Of a stretch of DNA of 64,000 nt, positions 1 to 8,610 are shown piece by piece. Location: positions 620,001 through 684,000 of the forward strand of contig NZ_FMZS01000001.1 in assembly GCF_900101265.1 (NCBI RefSeq), read 5' to 3'. This DNA comes from Massilia sp. PDC64. Lineage in GTDB: Bacteria; Pseudomonadota; Gammaproteobacteria; Burkholderiales; Burkholderiaceae_D. Within the stretch, counting starts at the first letter, position 1; each line of letters begins with the position of its first letter. The position numbers and the translations under genes are program-made. Below the pieces are notes generated by a model that did not search any database, was not told where the DNA came from, and was given only the letters and a program-made list of their open reading frames with translations.

Positions 1-1
1 C

Positions 2-931
2 GACATGAACCAGACGAATCCCTTCGTCGCCAATTACCTCATCCAGAACAGCATCTGGTGGATCGAGTACGCGGGCCTGTCCGGCCTGCGCATCGACACG
101 TTCGGCTATTCGGACGGCGCCTTCCTCGCGCAGTACACGCAGCGCGTGCTGGGCGAGTATCCGCACCTGAACATGGTGGGCGAGGAATGGAGCAAACTGC
201 CGCCCGTCGTCGCACACTGGCAGCGCGCCCCCACGTCCATGCCCAGCATGATGGACTTCCCATTGACGGAGGCGATGCGCACGGCCCTCGCGGACAAGAA
301 CAACCCCAACGTCTTCAACGACGTGTACGAGATGCTGTCGCTGGACTACCTGTACCCCGATGCGTCGAACCTCGTGCTGTTCGAAGGGAACCACGACATG
401 GCGCGCTTGTTCAGCGTCGTCGGCGAGGACGTCGACCGCTGGAAGATGGACCTCGCGTTCATCATGACGATGCCGCGCATCCCGCACTTCTACGTGGGCG
501 ACGAGCTCCTGATGACGAGCACCGTCGGCACCCGCGACGACAGCAGCTACCGCCGCGACTTCCCCGGCGGCTGGGCCGGCGACAAGGTCAATGCCTTCAC
601 GGGCGCGGGCCTCACGCCGCGCCAGCGCGAGGCGCAGGCTTTCGTCAAGAAGCTCGTCAACTGGCGCAAGGGCGCGTCCGTCGCGCACGACGGGAAGCTG
701 ATGCAGTACGGGCCCGAGAACAATACCTGGGTCTACTTCCGCTACAACGACAGCAAGAAGGTCATGGTCGCGTTCAATGCGAACACAAAGGAAGCCGTGC
801 TGCCGTCCGCGCGCTTCCACGAGATGCTGTCCGGGGTCGCGGCCGGCACAGACGTCCTGACCGGCAAGCGCTTCGACCTGGGCAAGGAGATCCGCCTGCC
901 CGCGAAGTCGGTCGTCATCCTCGAACTGTGA
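2..931 (+). CDS. GH13 alpha-amylase-family glycosidase, C-terminal part (5' end outside window)
   Basis: Hydrolyses alpha-glucan links; the family includes alpha-amylase, neopullulanase and cyclomaltodextrinase. The reading frame is open from the first complete codon at base 2, so the N-terminus and first conserved regions lie upstream. Visible catalytic motifs are GLRIDT (nucleophile Asp codon at 95), MVGEEW (acid/base Glu at 182) and EGNHD (transition-state Asp at 395). A C-terminal beta domain follows, ending in an AKSVVILEL-type strand. It is followed after 8 bases by a six-hairpin glycosidase gene and then an esterase, so it probably belongs to a starch or maltodextrin operon. Whether it is exported cannot be judged without the N-terminus. 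The exact substrate is not determinable; the motif set resembles SusA/neopullulanase-like enzymes more than liquefying amylases. Confidence 0.9.
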   Translation, partial: DMNQTNPFVANYLIQNSIWWIEYAGLSGLRIDTFGYSDGAFLAQYTQRVLGEYPHLNMVGEEWSKLPPVVAHWQRAPTSMPSMMDFPLTEAMRTALADKNNPNVFNDVYEMLSLDYLYPDASNLVLFEGNHDMARLFSVVGEDVDRWKMDLAFIMTMPRIPHFYVGDELLMTSTVGTRDDSSYRRDFPGGWAGDKVNAFTGAGLTPRQREAQAFVKKLVNWRKGASVAHDGKLMQYGPENNTWVYFRYNDSKKVMVAFNANTKEAVLPSARFHEMLSGVAAGTDVLTGKRFDLGKEIRLPAKSVVILEL

Positions 932-939
932 ACCTCATC

Positions 940-3870
940 ATGATCAAGACCACCGTTCTCGCCGCAGCGCTGTTCGCCCAATCCGTCGCCGCCATCGCGG
1001 CGGAAGCCCCGCCGCTGCGCTACGACATCTACGTGCGCGGCGCCTTCAACGGCTGGGGCACGGACAACGTCCTCGCCTGGCAGGGCAAGGGCGTGTACCA
1101 GGCTGACATCCTCGTCAGCCCCGGCAACCACGCCTTTAAAATCGGCAGCAAGGACTGGGCCGCGGAATGGGTCGCGAATCCGGCCGCCAGCGTGAGCGTC
1201 AAGCTGGGCGACGCCTACCCGCTCGCGACGGAAGCTGGCCCGGAAGACTATCTGTTCACGAAGAAAACGGCGTCTTTCCGCTTCCGCGTCGACGTGTCCG
1301 ACCCGAAGCGCCCCGTGCTGACGGTGACGCAGATCGAGACGCCCGCGGCCGCGGCGGCGGCCGACCCGCACGCGGGCGCCGGCGCGACGGCCACCCTGAC
1401 CTTCCCCACGTGGGACGGCAAGGAAGAATCGGCGCGCTTTTCCGTGCGCGATCCGCAGGCGCCGCTGCGCAGCTACGCCCATTCGACGACAATGCAGCTG
1501 CGCGACCCGGGCCCGCAAGCGACGACGTACGACGAAGACGCGACGCTACCCGTCGTCCGCAGCGGCAATCTCGCGTTCGACGCGCTGTTCGCGCTGGCCG
1601 GCCACGAGATGAAGCTGGATTCCGTGAAGGAGATCCGGGACGGGAACTACAACGGCGGCGCCGCGATCCCGTGCGACTGCTTCGAGACGGGAGAAAAGTG
1701 GCACTACGTGTGGACGCGCGACCTGTCGTACGCGGCCGACCTGGGTCTCGCGATGCTCGACCCGCAGCGCGTGCGCAATTCGCTGCTCTTCAAACTGTCC
1801 GGCTGGCGCGCGGGCGTGACGAAGGCGCCGCAGGTCGCCGGGACGTCCGACGGCCTGCAAATCGTGCAGGACACGGGCAGCGGCGGCAGCTGGCCCGTCA
1901 GCACGGACCGCATCACGTGGGCCTTCGCGGCCGAGGAAGTCCTCAAAACGCTGCCGGCCAACGAGCGCGCGGCGTTCGCGAAGCAGGCCTTGCAGGCGCT
2001 GTCGAACACGATCGAGAACGACCGCATCGCCGCATTCGACAAGACGGCGGGCCTGTACACGGGCGAGGAATCGTTCCTCGACTGGCGCGACCAGACGTAC
2101 GCGAAGTGGATCCCCGACGATCTCGCCTCGATGGCCAGCAGCAAGGCGCTGTCGACGAACGTCGGCCACTACAAGGCGCTCACGCTGGCCGCGCAACTGG
2201 CGCGCGAACAGGGAGATAAAACACGCGCCAAACGCTACGACGACTGGGCGCGCGACCTGAAACGCGCCATCAACACGCGCCTGTGGCTCGACGACGCCGG
2301 CATGTACAGCAGCCTGACGGCCCCGCATTTCGACGGCGCGCCGCTGCACAAGTTCGACTGGCTGGGACAGTCGCTCGCCATCGTCACCGGCGTCGCGGAC
2401 GGCGCACGCGCGCAAAAAATCCTCGCCAGCTATCCGCACGGCCCGATGGGTGCGCCCGTCATCTGGCCGCAGCAGCAGGACCTGCCTGTCTACCACAACC
2501 GCGCGATGTGGCCGTTCGTCACGGCGTACGGCCTGCGCGCCGCCATCGCGGGCCGCAACGTCGCCGTCGCGGATGCCGCGTACGACACGCTGATGCGGGG
2601 CGCGGCGCTGAACCTGTCGAACATGGAAAACCTCGAGTGGCTGTCCGGCCAGCCGCTGCTGCTGGACGAAGCGCACCCGAACCTGATCGGCCCCGTCATC
2701 AATTCGAAGCGCCAGCTGTGGTCCGTCGGCGCCTACCTCGGCATGGTGATCCGCGACGTGTTCGGCGTCTCCACGACGAAGGACGGCATCGAGGTGAAGC
2801 CGTTCGTGACGGCGAAGCTGCGCGGCGGCGTGTTCGCGGCCGGCGACAGCATCGCACTGTACAACCTGCGCCTGCAGGGCCGCGCCGTCAACGTCAAACT
2901 GCGGCTGCCGCCCGTGCCGGCGGCCGGCACCAGCGGCTACTACGCCGTCGAGCGCATCCTCGTCGACGGCAAGCCGGCGGCGAGCAGCATCCCCTGGGGC
3001 GCGCTGGATGCGCACAGCGACATCGAGGTCCAGCTGGGCAAGCTGGTCGAAGGCGCCACGGCGATCCGGCGCGTGAACGCGGATCCGTACGCGGAAACGC
3101 CGACAGTGTTCGGTCCGCGCGAACCGCGCATTGATGCAATCTCTCGCGCGGGCGGGACCACGACTGTGACGATCGCGCCGGCCGACCGCCAGGCCGGCAT
3201 CACGTACAACGTCTACCGCGACGGCAAACTGGTCGCAGCACAGCTGCAAGCAGGTAGCTGGAAGGACGACAAAGGCGGACCCGCGGCGTGTTATGCCGTC
3301 GAAGCGCAGTACACGGCATCGGGCAACCGCAGCCACCACAGCGTGCCCCGTTGCGTGGATGCCGGTGTCGCGATCGCCGCCACCGACCCGCGCGTGCAGG
3401 CCAGCGTGGCCATCGCGCCCGCCAACGCGCGCTTCGCGGAACCGCATCTCGCGAACTGGGGCCAGCCGGCCGACCGCTTCGCCGTGCGCGACGTGCGCGT
3501 GCCGCAGGCCGGCGACTACGCCGTGCAGGTCCGCTATCACAACGGCGCCAACCAGGTGAACCTGGGCATCAGCGGTGGCGTAAAATGGCTGGCGCTCAAG
3601 GATGCGTCGGGACGCATCGTCGCGCAGGGCGTCGTGCAGCTGCCGCACGCGCGCATCGACAAGGCGAACACCCCGACCGTGTATTCGACGCCGCTCGCCG
3701 CGCGCCTGAAGGCGAACGTGGCGTACCGGATCGAGATGAGCGACTTCTACAACATGAGTTACCTGGACAGCAACCGCAGCTTCAGCGCGGCCGGCGGCGT
3801 CGACGGCCCGTCGAACCGCTTCGACATCTACGGCGTGCGGCTGCTGCGTACCGACGGAATCACACAATGA
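940..3870 (+). CDS. Secreted six-hairpin glycosidase (glucoamylase/debranching-like) with N-terminal starch-binding-like domain
   Basis: Predicted 976-residue exported enzyme acting on starch or glycogen. A signal peptide (MIKTTVLAAALFAQSVAAIAA) precedes an E-set/CBM-like domain (about residues 25-130, with VRGAFNGWG and GNHAFKIGS as in pullulanase-type starch modules). A large (alpha/alpha)6-barrel region, about 190-690, contains HYVWTRDLSYAADLG, GGSWPVSTDR and ENLEWLSGQ, typical of the GH15/GH63/amylo-1,6-glucosidase superfamily. A fibronectin-III-like stretch with NVYRDG and a C-terminal beta-rich domain with RYHNGANQVNLGISGG-type sequence may bind carbohydrate. The ATG at 940 was chosen because the signal peptide begins there. 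The stop overlaps the next gene's ATG (ATGA). The barrel fold is clear; the exact EC activity is not. Confidence 0.85.
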   Translation: MIKTTVLAAALFAQSVAAIAAEAPPLRYDIYVRGAFNGWGTDNVLAWQGKGVYQADILVSPGNHAFKIGSKDWAAEWVANPAASVSVKLGDAYPLATEAGPEDYLFTKKTASFRFRVDVSDPKRPVLTVTQIETPAAAAAADPHAGAGATATLTFPTWDGKEESARFSVRDPQAPLRSYAHSTTMQLRDPGPQATTYDEDATLPVVRSGNLAFDALFALAGHEMKLDSVKEIRDGNYNGGAAIPCDCFETGEKWHYVWTRDLSYAADLGLAMLDPQRVRNSLLFKLSGWRAGVTKAPQVAGTSDGLQIVQDTGSGGSWPVSTDRITWAFAAEEVLKTLPANERAAFAKQALQALSNTIENDRIAAFDKTAGLYTGEESFLDWRDQTYAKWIPDDLASMASSKALSTNVGHYKALTLAAQLAREQGDKTRAKRYDDWARDLKRAINTRLWLDDAGMYSSLTAPHFDGAPLHKFDWLGQSLAIVTGVADGARAQKILASYPHGPMGAPVIWPQQQDLPVYHNRAMWPFVTAYGLRAAIAGRNVAVADAAYDTLMRGAALNLSNMENLEWLSGQPLLLDEAHPNLIGPVINSKRQLWSVGAYLGMVIRDVFGVSTTKDGIEVKPFVTAKLRGGVFAAGDSIALYNLRLQGRAVNVKLRLPPVPAAGTSGYYAVERILVDGKPAASSIPWGALDAHSDIEVQLGKLVEGATAIRRVNADPYAETPTVFGPREPRIDAISRAGGTTTVTIAPADRQAGITYNVYRDGKLVAAQLQAGSWKDDKGGPAACYAVEAQYTASGNRSHHSVPRCVDAGVAIAATDPRVQASVAIAPANARFAEPHLANWGQPADRFAVRDVRVPQAGDYAVQVRYHNGANQVNLGISGGVKWLALKDASGRIVAQGVVQLPHARIDKANTPTVYSTPLAARLKANVAYRIEMSDFYNMSYLDSNRSFSAAGGVDGPSNRFDIYGVRLLRTDGITQ

Positions 3871-4940
3871 AACGACTCGCAATCGCGGCCGCCGCGACCA
3901 TGCTGCTGGCGCAGGCACATGCCACCACCGTGCGCATCCACTACGCGGCCGGCAAGGAAACGATCCAGGTCCGCGCCGACAAGGGCGCCGCCGGCTGGTC
4001 GCAGGGCGTGCCCGCCAGGCCGGAGGGCGGCCCGCTGAACGTATGGACGTTCACGTGGCCGGACGCGCTGGGCGACATCCAGATGAAGCCCACGCTGGGC
4101 GCGGACAAGGTGTCGATCGGCGGCGTGTACAAACTCCCCGCGGGCAGCACGCTCGACATCTACCCGTTCTTCGGTCCGCCGTTCGGCAAGGTGACGATCG
4201 TGAAGGACTTCGCGTCGCCGCAACTGGACAACAAGCGCGCGCTGCGCATCTATCTCCCGCCCAGCTACAACGAAAACGCCGCCAAGCGCTACCCCGTGCT
4301 GTACATGCACGACGGCCAGAACCTGTTCGACGCGAAGACGGCGTCGTTCGGCGTCGAATGGGGCGTGGACGAGACGATCAACCGCCTCGTCGCGACGGGC
4401 GTGATGGACGAGGTGATCGTCGTCGGCATCGACAACACGCCGGAACGCATCCCCGAATACACGCCCTGCTGCGATCCGAAATACGGCGGCGGCAAGCTGA
4501 ATGCGTACGACGCGTTCATCGTGGAGACGGTGAAGCCCTACGTCGACCGCACGTACCGCACCCTGCCCGGCAAGGACACGACGGCGATCATGGGCTCGTC
4601 GCTGGGCGGCCTCGCCTCCGTGCTGATCGCGCAGCGCCATCCGGACATCTTCTCGAAGGCGGGCGGCGTCTCCAGTTCGTTCTGGTGGAACAACGGCGCG
4701 ACGATCGCCAAGGTGCCGGCACGCGTGCCGGTAAAGTTCTACATCGATGCGGGCACGCGCGACGACGGCCTGGACGACACGACGAAGATGCGCGACGCCA
4801 TGCTGGCCAAGGGCTGGCGCGAGGACGACGACCTGATGTTCTACAAGGCCGAGGGCGCGCGCCACCACGAGTCGTCGTGGGCCGCGCGCGTGGACAAGCC
4901 GCTCACGTGGTTCTTCCCGTGGGGCTCGACCCGGCAGTGA
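3867..4940 (+). CDS. Secreted esterase, EstD/enterochelin-esterase-like alpha/beta hydrolase
   Basis: 357-residue alpha/beta hydrolase of the 'putative esterase' family (PF00756 type), exported by a signal peptide ending near AQAHA. Residues about 20-110 form a beta-sandwich module. The hydrolase domain begins near LRIYLPPSYNE and carries the family motif YMHDGQNLFD. The triad is visible as GSSLG (Ser245), an Asp in the YIDAGTRDD segment (294 or 299) and His333/334 in GARHHESSW. Its ATG overlaps the stop of the upstream glycosidase, so the two are translationally coupled. In an operon of starch-active enzymes it may deacylate substituted polysaccharide or an oligosaccharide; that role is inference from context. 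Confidence 0.87.
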   Translation: MKRLAIAAAATMLLAQAHATTVRIHYAAGKETIQVRADKGAAGWSQGVPARPEGGPLNVWTFTWPDALGDIQMKPTLGADKVSIGGVYKLPAGSTLDIYPFFGPPFGKVTIVKDFASPQLDNKRALRIYLPPSYNENAAKRYPVLYMHDGQNLFDAKTASFGVEWGVDETINRLVATGVMDEVIVVGIDNTPERIPEYTPCCDPKYGGGKLNAYDAFIVETVKPYVDRTYRTLPGKDTTAIMGSSLGGLASVLIAQRHPDIFSKAGGVSSSFWWNNGATIAKVPARVPVKFYIDAGTRDDGLDDTTKMRDAMLAKGWREDDDLMFYKAEGARHHESSWAARVDKPLTWFFPWGSTRQ

Positions 4941-4949
4941 CGCGGCCGG

Positions 4950-5462
4950 TCAGAAATCGAGGCTGTACAGATTGCTGCCGGCATCGCCCGGCACGAGGTG
5001 GATGAAGCGTTCGAAGCGCATGCCCATCTTGCGCAGCAGGCCGTTCGACGCGAGGTTGTTGGGCGACGTGATGGCCAGCACGCGCGAGAGGCCCAGCGCG
5101 GGCGCGAGCGCCAGCACGGCCATGCCGGCCTCGTACGCATAGCCGCGGCCGCAGTAAGGCGCCAGGTAGGCGTAGCCGATGTCGACGCCGTCCAGCGTCT
5201 CGCGCTTGATCAGGCCGCACATGCCGATCGGTTTGCCGCTGTCCTTCAGCTCGACGACGTAGAGCGAGTGGCCGCGCATCTCCTGCATCGCGATCGGGCC
5301 CTCGAGCAGGGCCTGGACGGCGTCCTCGCGCGTGCGGATGCCGCGGTCGCCGATGTGCTCCAGGAAACCGGGATCGTTGACGAGCGCGAGATAAAAATCG
5401 GCGTCGTCGAGGTCGGCCGTGCGCAGGCGCAGGCGCGGAGTCGCGAGGATATCCGCCGGCAT
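4950..5462 (-). CDS. GNAT acetyltransferase, RimJ/RimL type
   Basis: 170-residue acetyl-CoA-dependent N-acetyltransferase. The N-terminal TPRLRLRTADLDDADFYLALVNDPG is typical of the Acetyltransf_3 family (RimJ/RimL-like). Motif A is seen as YLAPYCGRGYAYEA, with the pyrophosphate-binding GRGYA loop, and motif B as ITSPNNLASNGLLRKMGM. The start is the ATG at 5462, which shares one base with the stop of the upstream GNAT gene (TGATG), so both are made from one transcript. The acceptor (protein N-terminus, amino acid or small amine) cannot be told from sequence. Confidence 0.9.
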   Translation of the reverse strand: MPADILATPRLRLRTADLDDADFYLALVNDPGFLEHIGDRGIRTREDAVQALLEGPIAMQEMRGHSLYVVELKDSGKPIGMCGLIKRETLDGVDIGYAYLAPYCGRGYAYEAGMAVLALAPALGLSRVLAITSPNNLASNGLLRKMGMRFERFIHLVPGDAGSNLYSLDF

Positions 5463-5992
5463 CAGTCTTCTTCCGGCAGCGGCCAGCGCGCGGGGTCTTC
5501 CAGCAGCTTGTACATCACGTACGCATCGACGTAGCCGAGCCGGCGGTGGCGGTACGCCTTCGGCAGGGTGCCGACGATGGAAAAGCCGAGCCGCTTCCAC
5601 AGGTGGATCGCGGGATTGTTCGTGCTGACGACGAAGTTGAACTGCATGGCCAGGTAGCCCCGGCGCCGGGCCTCGCCGATGCTGTGCTCGCCGAGCAGGT
5701 GGCCCACGCCGACACCCTGCGCGTTCGGGCTGACCATGTACGATGCATTGGCGACGTGCGCCCCGCGTCCCACGTGGTTCGGCTGCAGCTTGTACATCCC
5801 GAGGATCCGCTCCTCGCCGCGCACGGCGACATACGTCGACGCCTCGGGTGCGAACCAGTAATCGTAGGTCTCTTCGCGGCTCGTGCCGGCGTCCTGGGCA
5901 TACGTCTCGCCCTCGGCCGCATGCGCCTGGAAAATGGTCCACATAGCATTGAAATCAGTCTCGGTGGCTGGACGAATCTGGATATCTTTCAC
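5462..5992 (-). CDS. GNAT acetyltransferase
   Basis: 176-residue GNAT protein starting at a GTG (codon at 5992-5990) that directly opens the conserved KDIQIRPAT beta-strand. A GAGCGGG stretch about six bases upstream could serve as a weak ribosome site. An alternative GTG at 6052 would add 20 residues without family resemblance. Motif A is VSPNAQGVGVGHLLGEHS (Q/R-x-x-G-x-G/A) and motif B NFVVSTNNPAIHLWKRLGF. It couples by TGATG to the second GNAT gene downstream. Substrate unknown; the NNPAIHLWKRLGF pattern is shared with phosphinothricin-type and other broad small-molecule acetyltransferases. Confidence 0.87.
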   Translation of the reverse strand: MKDIQIRPATETDFNAMWTIFQAHAAEGETYAQDAGTSREETYDYWFAPEASTYVAVRGEERILGMYKLQPNHVGRGAHVANASYMVSPNAQGVGVGHLLGEHSIGEARRRGYLAMQFNFVVSTNNPAIHLWKRLGFSIVGTLPKAYRHRRLGYVDAYVMYKLLEDPARWPLPEED

Positions 5993-6123
5993 TGCGTGAC
6001 CCGCTCGGATGGTATCGAAAGCGCAAGATTCTACCTTGGCTTTCGGGTGCACGGCTGCCGATCCGGTAACTGAACGTAGAAAATTTCCGTTGAATTAAGG
6101 TAGGAAAGACTTCATGCCGTCCG

Positions 6124-7413
6124 TTACTGCCCGGCCCGCTTGGATCGATCCAGACGGAAATCAACCGCCGCCGGGCGGCCCGGCAGATGCAGGGTCGCGC
6201 GGGCGGGCGGCGCCTCGCTGACGACCTGGCCGGCGCGCAGCACGAGCCGGCGCGCGGCACGCAGGCGGATCGCTTCGACGGGGTCGCCCGCGTCGAGCCA
6301 GACGAGGTCCGCACGGCAACCCGGCGCGATGCCATAGCCCTGCAAGCCGAGGATGCGCGCGGGCGTCTCCGTAACGGCCTGGAAACATTGACGCATCGCG
6401 GCCTGGCCCGTCATCTGCGCGACGTGCAGGCCCATGTGCGCCACTTCCAGCATGTCGCCGGAGCCGAGGCCGTACCACGGGTCCATCACGCAATCGTGCC
6501 CGAACGCCACCGGCACGCCCGCCGCCAGCAGTTCCGGCACGCGCGTCATGCCGCGCCGTTTCGGGTACGTGTCGTGGCGGCCCTGCAGGGTGATGTTGAT
6601 GAGCGGATTCGCGATCGCGGCCACGCCCGATTCCGCCATCAACGGGAGCAGCTTGCTCACATAATAGTTGTCCATCGAATGCATCGACGTCAGGTGCGAG
6701 CCGGCCACTTTGCCTTGCAAACCCAGGCGCAACGTCTCCGCCGCAAGTGTCTCGATATGGCGCGACAGCGGATCGTCGCTCTCGTCGCAATGCATGTCGA
6801 CCATCAGGCCCTGCTCCGCCGCGAACTCGCACAGCAGGCGCACGGATTCCGCGCCGTCGGCCATCGTGCGCTCGAAATGCGGAATGCCGCCGACGACGTC
6901 CACGCCCATGCGAATGGCGCGCTTCAGGTTGTCGAACGCCGTCTTGCTGCGCAACAGGCCGTCCTGCGGGAACGCGACGAGCTGCAGGTCGACGTACGGT
7001 GCGACCTGGCGCTTGACGTCGAGCAGCGCTTCCACGGCCAGCAGGCGGTCGTCGCACACGTCGACGTGGGTGCGGATCGCGAGCAGGCCCCGCGCCACGG
7101 CCCAGTCGCAGTAGCGCAACGCCCGTTCGACGAGCGCCTCCTGCGCCAGTTGCGGCTTCAGTTCGCCCCATAGCGCAATGCCTTCGAGCAAGGTGCCGGA
7201 TTCGTTCACGCGCGGCAAGCCATAGCTGAGCGTCGCATCCATATGGAAATGGGCGTCGACGAACGGCGGCGTCACGAGGTCGCCGCCGACGTCGATCTCG
7301 CGCGTGCCGCGCTGCGGCAAAGCGGGCTCGACGGCTGCGATGGTGCTGCCGGCGATGGCGATGTCGACGCGGCGGCCATCGGCCAGGGTGGCGTTGCGGA
7401 GAACGAGATCCAT
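6124..7413 (-). CDS. codA: Cytosine deaminase
   Basis: 429-residue amidohydrolase that converts cytosine to uracil and ammonia in pyrimidine salvage; some relatives deaminate isoguanine. Long blocks match E. coli CodA as I know it, for example NPLINITLQGR-DTYPKRRGMTRV, GHDCVMDPWY and LEVAHMGLHVAQ. Metal and catalytic positions are visible: HFH (His55, His57), HCDE (His208, Glu211), His240 in HLTSMHS and Asp307 in GHD. The length equals that of E. coli CodA. No codB permease is adjacent. A promoter-like pair lies upstream at 7446-7472. A related creatinine or guanine deaminase is unlikely given the PKRRGMTRV block. Confidence 0.88.
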   Translation of the reverse strand: MDLVLRNATLADGRRVDIAIAGSTIAAVEPALPQRGTREIDVGGDLVTPPFVDAHFHMDATLSYGLPRVNESGTLLEGIALWGELKPQLAQEALVERALRYCDWAVARGLLAIRTHVDVCDDRLLAVEALLDVKRQVAPYVDLQLVAFPQDGLLRSKTAFDNLKRAIRMGVDVVGGIPHFERTMADGAESVRLLCEFAAEQGLMVDMHCDESDDPLSRHIETLAAETLRLGLQGKVAGSHLTSMHSMDNYYVSKLLPLMAESGVAAIANPLINITLQGRHDTYPKRRGMTRVPELLAAGVPVAFGHDCVMDPWYGLGSGDMLEVAHMGLHVAQMTGQAAMRQCFQAVTETPARILGLQGYGIAPGCRADLVWLDAGDPVEAIRLRAARRLVLRAGQVVSEAPPARATLHLPGRPAAVDFRLDRSKRAGQ

Positions 7414-7445
7414 GCGCGGGGCTCCTGATGGGTTGGGACATCATC

Positions 7446-7472
7446 AGATTACCACGATGGTTATCTTGTCAA
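7446..7472 (-). promoter_or_regulatory. Candidate sigma-70 promoter for codA
   Basis: On the minus strand TTGACA (7472-7467) is followed after 15 bases by TAATCT (7451-7446), about 35 bases upstream of the codA ATG. The spacer is slightly short. The rest of the 211-base gap 7414-7624 is AT-rich compared with its surroundings and must also hold the promoter of the divergent phasin gene, for which I see no convincing hexamer pair. Confidence 0.4.
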
Positions 7473-7624
7473 TGATATATATCAAACCCTAATGCTGCAC
7501 CGCAAGATTTCCTTGTAAAAACAACATAGAATTCCCTTTTCTTCCCGCATGAACCCCTTTACACTAGACTTATTGCAGTGCGTCATAAACCGTATGGTTA
7601 CAACCTGAAAGACAAGGAACCCAG

Positions 7625-8467
7625 ATGACTTCACTCTCCGAACAGTTGTCCGCCGTCCGCAAGTCCCAATGGGAAGCCCAGCTCGACGTGTTCCGGGCAT
7701 TGAGCAAGCGCGCACTCGACAGCGCCGAACAGCTGATTGCGCTCAACATGAAAACCTCCCGCGCGTCGGTCGAACAAGCCACGGGAACCTTCAAGCAATT
7801 GCTCGAAATTACCAATCCGCGTGACCTGATCGCCATCGGCTCGACGGCACAAGGCCAGTGGCAGCAATTCTTCTCTTACGGCCGCGAGTTGCTGGGCATC
7901 GCCGCCGGCACGCACGAGCGCACCTGGAGCACGCAGGCACCGCTGCAACTGGTGCCCGCCGCGACGGCAAACGTCCCGACGTCCGTGCCGCAGATCCTGG
8001 AGCAGGCCGCCATCGCGACGGCCGAAGCCACGACCGTGAACAGCGAGATCGCCCGCGCGGCGGCCGATACCGGCAGCGCGCTGGCCGAGGCTGCGCTGGA
8101 TGCGGGCAAGCAGGCTGCCGCTGCCGTCGAACCCACTCCGGCAGCACCGCAGGCCGAGGCCCCGACTGAAGCGATCACGACCACCGTGACCGAAGCGGTG
8201 GCCGCGGAACCGGAAGCGCCCGCCGCCGATCCGGTCGAGACGGCCATCGCCGACGAGGTGCCGCCCGCCAAGGCCAAGCCGCTGGCCAAGGCCCTGAACA
8301 AGGTCGCACCGAAGCCGGCCGGCGCCGAGCATCCGATCGCGTCGACCGTGCCGCTGGAAGCCGGTCCGCACGTGGAACTGCCGATCGTCACGCCGACCGA
8401 GAGCACGCCGCCGCTGCGCGTCGTGACCCACGGCGGCAAGACCTCGCGCACGCCGCGCAAGAAGTAA
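7625..8467 (+). CDS. phaP: Phasin family protein (polyhydroxyalkanoate granule-associated)
   Basis: 280 residues. The first ~105 are an amphipathic helical phasin domain (LSEQLSAVRKSQWEAQLD, ALDSAEQLIALNMKTSRASVE, LLEITNPRDL, QGQWQQFFSYGRELLG), as in PhaP proteins that coat polyhydroxyalkanoate granules and control their size. The remainder is Ala/Pro/Glu-rich low-complexity sequence like that of PhaF/PhaI-type phasins, ending in a short basic tail (GGKTSRTPRKK). Family members usually stop near 190 residues, so this is a long-tailed variant. AAGGAA seven bases before the ATG is the ribosome site. It is a single gene followed by a strong terminator; no PHA synthase gene is in the window. Confidence 0.85.
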   Translation: MTSLSEQLSAVRKSQWEAQLDVFRALSKRALDSAEQLIALNMKTSRASVEQATGTFKQLLEITNPRDLIAIGSTAQGQWQQFFSYGRELLGIAAGTHERTWSTQAPLQLVPAATANVPTSVPQILEQAAIATAEATTVNSEIARAAADTGSALAEAALDAGKQAAAAVEPTPAAPQAEAPTEAITTTVTEAVAAEPEAPAADPVETAIADEVPPAKAKPLAKALNKVAPKPAGAEHPIASTVPLEAGPHVELPIVTPTESTPPLRVVTHGGKTSRTPRKK

Positions 8468-8554
8468 GCGGCGCGCTGCAAGGGTGCGGTAAAAAGAGTA
8501 CATTAGCGGGCCTTGGCCCGCCGCCGTCGCCATTGCGCCGGCATATGCATGAGA

Positions 8555-8578
8555 GCGGGCTTCGGCCCGCTTTTTTTT
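8555..8578 (+). terminator. Rho-independent terminator after the phasin gene
   Basis: Stem GCGGGC / GCCCGC (8555-8560, 8565-8570) with a stable TTCG tetraloop, then eight T residues (8571-8578). A second hairpin with the same arms (GCGGGC-CTTG-GCCCGC, 8506-8521) lies just upstream without a T-tract. Together they separate the phasin transcript from the mdlAB operon beginning at 8611. Confidence 0.9.
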
Positions 8579-8610
8579 CGCTCACCAACAACAAGAACAG
8601 AGGATCATCA

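Noticed and set aside
1546-3918. Very long open frame on the minus strand opposite the six-hairpin glycosidase; similar ones lie opposite mdlA, the tubulin-like gene, the NCS1-kinase and others
   Set aside because: High GC makes stop codons rare in shadow frames. Their translations are Arg/Ala/His/Gly-rich without domains, while the opposite strand has clear families.
5993-6052. N-terminal extension of the upstream GNAT gene from a GTG at 6052
   Set aside because: The added 20 residues match nothing in the GNAT fold and the conserved KDIQIRPAT strand starts at the GTG at 5992.
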